Assembly (NCBI GenBank): GCA_009776305.1
Contig: WRLY01000003.1
Span: 1-64,000 of the forward strand
DNA length: 64,000 nt
Origin: Oscillospiraceae bacterium
GTDB taxonomy: Bacteria; Bacillota; Clostridia; Oscillospirales; Ruminococcaceae
Direction of reading: 5' to 3'
Notes under the pieces: generated by a model
The model's database searches: none
The model's input: the letters and a program-made list of their open reading frames with translations, nothing else
Told to the model about the DNA's origin: nothing
Program-made: the position numbers and the translations under genes
In this document: positions 60,799 to 64,000 of the stretch, in pieces
Numbering within the stretch: the first letter of the stretch is position 1
Layout: each line of letters begins with the position of its first letter

Positions 60799-62709
60799 AT
60801 GAAACTTTCAATTTTCGTCAAGGTATTAATTGCGGCAGTTTTACCGCTTGTGCTGAGTTTATCGCTTTCAGCTGTCGCAATTAATAAAACAATTGAGCAG
60901 ACGGTAAGAGCCGAAGCTGAAAATACCGTCCTGTACAAAACATTATACGCTAAAGCTGTTGTCGAATTGCAGCTCATTGCATTGCAAGACGCAACAGACA
61001 GCGTTATTCCTGATGTTATAAATGAGAATTCAGGTTTAAATTTCAGTAGCCCTTTTGAAGAAGAAAGCGGCGTAAACCTACTGCTTATCGCTGAAGACGG
61101 CGAAATTTTTTACGCCGTCAATCCGGAATTTACAGGTAAAAATATAAGCTCGCTTGTGCTTGAAAATAACTCGATTCAACCTGTGGGAAGATTTTCGGAA
61201 TTCATGTATTACCACGGAACGGCTTTTATAGATGAATATAACTCGGTATTTTCAGGCGAAAAATCTTATTTTGGAATGACTCCCGTCTATTACAGTTTCC
61301 CCAATGAGCATTTTTACGTCTTTATTGATATTCCGTCGGCTCTGCTTTTAGCACCGTATACGGCTGTTACGCGCACTTTTGTTTACCTTGGCGCGGCGGG
61401 AATCATTTTGGCGGTGCTCGGTGCTGTTTTGGTTACTAAAATCTTAAACGACTCCTTAAAGCAAGCAAGAGCGTCAACCGAAGAAACGGCACGGCGGGAA
61501 CATGAAGTTTTGAGCGAAAATCTGAAAACAGCGCTTGAAAAAGAAAAGCTTAACGTTTCCCGCAACGCGGAAACGGCTTATATCAACAATGTGTCGCATA
61601 AAATACGAACCTCCATGAATTCGATTCTCGGCTTGACACAAGTTCTCCTGATTGAAGAACAGCGTTCCCCTCTTTCCGAAACACAAAAAAAATATATAAG
61701 TAATATAAAATTTTCAGCCGATTCACTGTTTTGCACTATAAACGACATTTTGGATTTGTCGGACTTAACGTCGGGCAAAATGACGCTTTCACCCCGCGAC
61801 TATAATTTCGTTCAGTTGATTGACGGCGTCAGCTCCCTTGCGCGGTTTATGACGGAAAGCAAGAAATTGGAATACAAATTCAGTATCGCGGGAGAACTTC
61901 CCACCTGTCTTTACGGAGACGATGCAAGGCTAAGGCGGGTTTTAATCAATATTATAGGCAACTCGGTCATGTTTACCGAAAAAGGCTTTATTTCATTTAA
62001 AGTGATTATAAACAGTGATAAAATTTCATTTGAAATACGCGACAGTGGAAAAGGTATAAAGCCTGAACGTATGCCCAATCTGTTTGACGAATTTAATCAA
62101 TCCGAAAAATCAGACGCCGAAACGCGTACCGCCAACACCGATAATATAACAGTGTTGGGACTTCCTATTTCAAAAAAGCTAATTGATTTAATGAAAGGCG
62201 ATATAAGCGTTGACAGTCAGCGCGGGATAGGTAGCGTTTTTATGGTGACAATACCCCAAATACCCGGCGACAAAAACAACTTGAAGGTAAAAGCTATTGA
62301 TTCCAATATGTATTTCAGCAAAGATACCCGTGCGCTGGTGGTTGACGATAACGAAATAAATCTCCAAATGACCGAAGGGCTTGTTTCAACGCTTTACGGG
62401 ATTAAGTGTGATATTGCCGTTTCCGGACGGGAGGCGCTTACCCTTGCTGAAAAAAATAAATACGATATTATTTTCATGGACCGCGCCATGCCCGAAATGG
62501 ACGGCGTAAAAACCATGAAGTTAATACGCGAACTCGGCGGGGTTTATGCCAATCTGCCTATTATCGCGCTGACCGCCGATGCTGATACGGGTACGCGTGA
62601 ATATTTAATAGAACAGGGAATGAATGATTTTCTTGCAAAACCTATCATGATTGACCAACTCGGCGACATACTTCAAAGGTGGATTCCAAAAGAAAAACGT
62701 CGTAGCTAA
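60799..62709 (+). CDS. Hybrid sensor histidine kinase
   Basis: A 636-residue membrane kinase: TM helix (about 5-28), an extracytoplasmic domain of about 150 residues with SGVNLLLIAEDGEIFYAVNP (Cache-like), a second TM (about 192-212), then HisKA with His267 in NNVSHKIRTSMNSILG, a catalytic ATPase domain (GNSVMFTEKGFISF, IRDSGKGIKPERMPNLFDEF), and a C-terminal receiver with VVDDNEINLQ and Asp561 in IIFMDRAMPEMDG. It follows the HD-GYP regulator by 85 bp and is probably its partner in a c-di-GMP circuit. Confidence 0.93.
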   Translation: MKLSIFVKVLIAAVLPLVLSLSLSAVAINKTIEQTVRAEAENTVLYKTLYAKAVVELQLIALQDATDSVIPDVINENSGLNFSSPFEEESGVNLLLIAEDGEIFYAVNPEFTGKNISSLVLENNSIQPVGRFSEFMYYHGTAFIDEYNSVFSGEKSYFGMTPVYYSFPNEHFYVFIDIPSALLLAPYTAVTRTFVYLGAAGIILAVLGAVLVTKILNDSLKQARASTEETARREHEVLSENLKTALEKEKLNVSRNAETAYINNVSHKIRTSMNSILGLTQVLLIEEQRSPLSETQKKYISNIKFSADSLFCTINDILDLSDLTSGKMTLSPRDYNFVQLIDGVSSLARFMTESKKLEYKFSIAGELPTCLYGDDARLRRVLINIIGNSVMFTEKGFISFKVIINSDKISFEIRDSGKGIKPERMPNLFDEFNQSEKSDAETRTANTDNITVLGLPISKKLIDLMKGDISVDSQRGIGSVFMVTIPQIPGDKNNLKVKAIDSNMYFSKDTRALVVDDNEINLQMTEGLVSTLYGIKCDIAVSGREALTLAEKNKYDIIFMDRAMPEMDGVKTMKLIRELGGVYANLPIIALTADADTGTREYLIEQGMNDFLAKPIMIDQLGDILQRWIPKEKRRS

Positions 62710-62756
62710 AGCTCTGCTGTTTAAGATTTGGTGATTACTGGATATTGGCAAAAAGT

Positions 62757-62786
62757 AAACCCCTGCGCTTAAAAGCGCAGGGGTTT
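62757..62786. terminator. Bidirectional terminator between the kinase and XRE genes
   Basis: Perfect 14-bp stem AAACCCCTGCGCTT (62757-62770) / AAGCGCAGGGGTTT (62773-62786) with a 2-nt central gap in the written sequence, so the loop must open the inner pairs. It is followed on the minus strand by TTTACTTTTTG and on the plus strand by a weaker T-rich stretch. The 200 bp between the two genes hold nothing else that I recognise. Confidence 0.75.
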
Positions 62787-62907
62787 ATCGGTAAAATTTC
62801 GGCAAAAACCGTTATTGCTAACGCCGGGAAGATTCCCTATGTGGAATAAGACACTATTCCGTGCAAAAATTATTACCAAAAAACAGAATTCATAAAAGCA
62901 GACAGTA

Positions 62908-63123
62908 TCATTTTTTAACTTCTCTTTTGTATTCGAGTATATCGCCCGGCTGACATTCAAGCACCTCGCAGATTTTGTCAAGGGTTGAAAAACGAATGGC
63001 GCTTATTTTTCCCGTTTTTATGTTTGAAAGGTTGACATTGGCAATCCCGACCTTTTCCGAAAGTTGGTTTAATGAAATTTTGCGGTCAGCCATCATTCTG
63101 TCAAGTCGTAAAATTATAGCCAT
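62908..63123 (-). CDS. XRE-family helix-turn-helix regulator
   Basis: A 71-residue Cro/C1-type regulator: MAIILRLDRMMADRKISLNQ, the helix-turn-helix LSEKVGIANVNLSNIKTGK and IRFSTLDKICEVLECQPGDI. It matches the small YozG-type regulators paired with DUF2975 proteins. Start at 63123 behind GGGGGGG, 10 nt after the stop of the membrane-protein gene with which it forms an operon. Probably regulates its own operon. Confidence 0.88.
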   Translation of the reverse strand: MAIILRLDRMMADRKISLNQLSEKVGIANVNLSNIKTGKISAIRFSTLDKICEVLECQPGDILEYKREVKK

Positions 63124-63133
63124 AATCCCCCCC

Positions 63134-63583
63134 CTACAGCGTTTCATCGGATTGCTGTTGCAGTTCCACGCCGTACTCGAATATTAAGGCAAGGCAGTAC
63201 AAAACAGCCGCAAATGCTACGTTAAAAGCGATTGCCAATATCGCTATAAACTTTAAGTTTTTAACCCGCTCCATTGAAAACGGCGTATTGTCACGGCTTA
63301 TTTGCCTGAATATTGAACCTGCCGCAAAGTACATCACCGACATATATCCGCAGACAAAAGCTGTTATTGACAATAAAAACCGAAACTGCCCCAAAGTTAT
63401 GCCGAGCGGTTGTTTTACTGTGCCGTCGGGGAAATTCAAGTTCAGATAAAATTCGGGCGGCGGGTTAATGATAAAAAAGACTATTACCCCAATTCCCGCG
63501 ATAAGTATTACGCCGCCGATATTCGCGAAGATGTGCAGTATTTTGCTTATGTTCCTGATTTTTTCTGTTTTTTTTGCGTTCAT
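63134..63583 (-). CDS. DUF2975-like membrane protein
   Basis: A 149-residue protein with four predicted helices (ILHIFANIGGVILIAGIGVI, RFLLSITAFVCGYMSVMYFA, FIAILAIAFNVAFAAVLYCL). DUF2975 proteins typically precede a small XRE regulator, as here. Function unknown. Start at 63583 behind GGAGG. Confidence 0.8.
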   Translation of the reverse strand: MNAKKTEKIRNISKILHIFANIGGVILIAGIGVIVFFIINPPPEFYLNLNFPDGTVKQPLGITLGQFRFLLSITAFVCGYMSVMYFAAGSIFRQISRDNTPFSMERVKNLKFIAILAIAFNVAFAAVLYCLALIFEYGVELQQQSDETL

Positions 63584-63614
63584 AATAAACCTCCAAAATT
63601 TTTCTTCTGAACTT

Positions 63615-63643
63615 ATTATAACATATAGTTTTATGTTTGTCAA
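63615..63643 (-). promoter_or_regulatory. Sigma-A promoter of the DUF2975/XRE pair
   Basis: Minus strand TTGACA (63638-63643), 17-nt spacer, TATAAT (63615-63620), about 30 bp upstream of the DUF2975 start. Confidence 0.75.
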
Positions 63644-63753
63644 CATTTTTTTAATGTTTATCATTAATTTTTATATTTATATCATTTTTTTGCATTTTTA
63701 GCTCGTTCTTCTCATACGCTTTTAAAAGGATTTATAAAGGAGGGCTTGTTGTC

Positions 63754-64000
63754 GTGAAGGACGAAATAATTCTTTCAGGAAACCCAAACGTAGGAAAATC
63801 GACGATTTTTAATTCCCTCACAGGACTAAAGCAACACACCGGCAACTGGTCAGGCAAAACTGTCGAGCTTGCATACGGCGTGCGTATACACAAAGATAAA
63901 GAATACAAAATCACCGACCTGCCTGGCACATATTCACTCATGGCACGTTCGCGTGAGGAAGAAATCGCCCGTGATTACATAGAGCAAAATAAAGACGCCT
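63754..64000 (+). CDS. feoB: Ferrous iron transporter FeoB, 5' end (runs off the window)
   Basis: A GTG start at 63754 follows AAAGGAGGG by 9 nt. The visible 82 residues are the N-terminal G domain: G1 [33 protein letters not shown] (FeoB-specific), and G3 [18 protein letters not shown]. The polytopic transport part lies beyond the window end. Fe(II) import; feoA sits elsewhere (31672-31902). Confidence 0.93.
   Translation, partial: MKDEIILSGNPNVGKSTIFNSLTGLKQHTGNWSGKTVELAYGVRIHKDKEYKITDLPGTYSLMARSREEEIARDYIEQNKDA

Noticed and set aside
62769-62981. 70-codon frame on the minus strand overlapping the XRE gene
   Set aside because: It runs across the XRE coding end and through the terminator hairpin and resembles no family; a shadow frame.
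63645-63753. Fur or other iron box upstream of feoB
   Set aside because: The region is AT-rich and gives many poor matches; no convincing 19-bp dyad was seen.

Overview
The window looks like a chromosomal segment of an anaerobic, low-to-moderate GC Gram-positive bacterium of the class Clostridia (inference; an Oscillospirales-like gut or rumen lineage is my best guess). The basis is the set of SepF, DivIVA and YlbF, a mutS-mutL-miaA-hfq block, an [FeFe]-hydrogenase-like sensor cluster, a transketolase split into two genes, B-class dihydroorotate dehydrogenase (PyrD plus PyrK), strong Shine-Dalgarno sequences and canonical sigma-A type promoters. No rRNA, tRNA, CRISPR array, prophage or complete insertion sequence was seen. 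Most genes lie on the minus strand.

Layout. 0-2.3 kb: a WG-repeat lipoprotein facing two decaying genes (a 35-residue tandem-repeat protein and an Ig-like/M23 peptidase gene). 2.3-5.8 kb: a compact operon DRTGG, RsbW-like ATPase, non-canonical [FeFe]-hydrogenase, DRTGG, PHP phosphoesterase, which reads as a redox or H2 sensing module. 5.8-10.1 kb: rarA, a divergent PRPP synthetase, glyA, a small membrane protein. 10.2-16 kb: xylose and sugar catabolism (xylA, xylB, transaldolase, 6-phosphofructokinase) and a PduL-type phosphotransacylase. 16-20.8 kb: a three-gene ABC system (ATPase, membrane-anchored multi-Ig protein, MacB-like permease) plus a 34-residue membrane peptide. 21-21.4 kb: HU. 21.4-31.6 kb: the pyrimidine operon pyrC-pyrF-carA-carB-(GFA, membrane protein)-pyrK-pyrD-phosphatase; pyrB and pyrE are not here. 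31.7-33.9 kb: feoA and an NPxTG-type surface protein. 33.9-38.1 kb: split transketolase, HAD phosphatase, rluD, lspA. 38.1-45 kb: ileS, zinc ribbon, divIVA, sepF, yggS, HlyD-like protein, hfq. 45-51.3 kb: miaA, mutL, vanZ-like, mutS. 51.4-59.3 kb: ylbF, M18 aminopeptidase, lytic transglycosylase, coaE, propeller lipoprotein, tsaC, a PH-domain gene remnant, prfA and a ferredoxin-tailed aldo/keto reductase. 59.5-62.7 kb, plus strand: an HD-GYP response regulator and a hybrid histidine kinase. 62.9-64 kb: a DUF2975/XRE pair and the 5' end of feoB.

The sugar genes feed glycolysis and the pentose phosphate pathway, and through PRPP synthetase the pyrimidine operon. The most notable observations are: (1) a CarA whose glutaminase Cys-His-Glu triad is entirely replaced (Gly252, Glu334, Gln336), implying an ammonia-driven carbamoyl-phosphate synthetase; (2) a 66-bp element, 62/66 identical, placed immediately upstream of both pyrF and miaA and carrying their first ATG; (3) expanded in-frame 18-bp tandem repeats inside pyrK and mutS; (4) the sensory hydrogenase cluster with a Cys-to-Ala change at the proton-transfer position; (5) gene remnants with internal deletions near prfA and at the left end; (6) several small palindromic, REP- or MITE-like elements.
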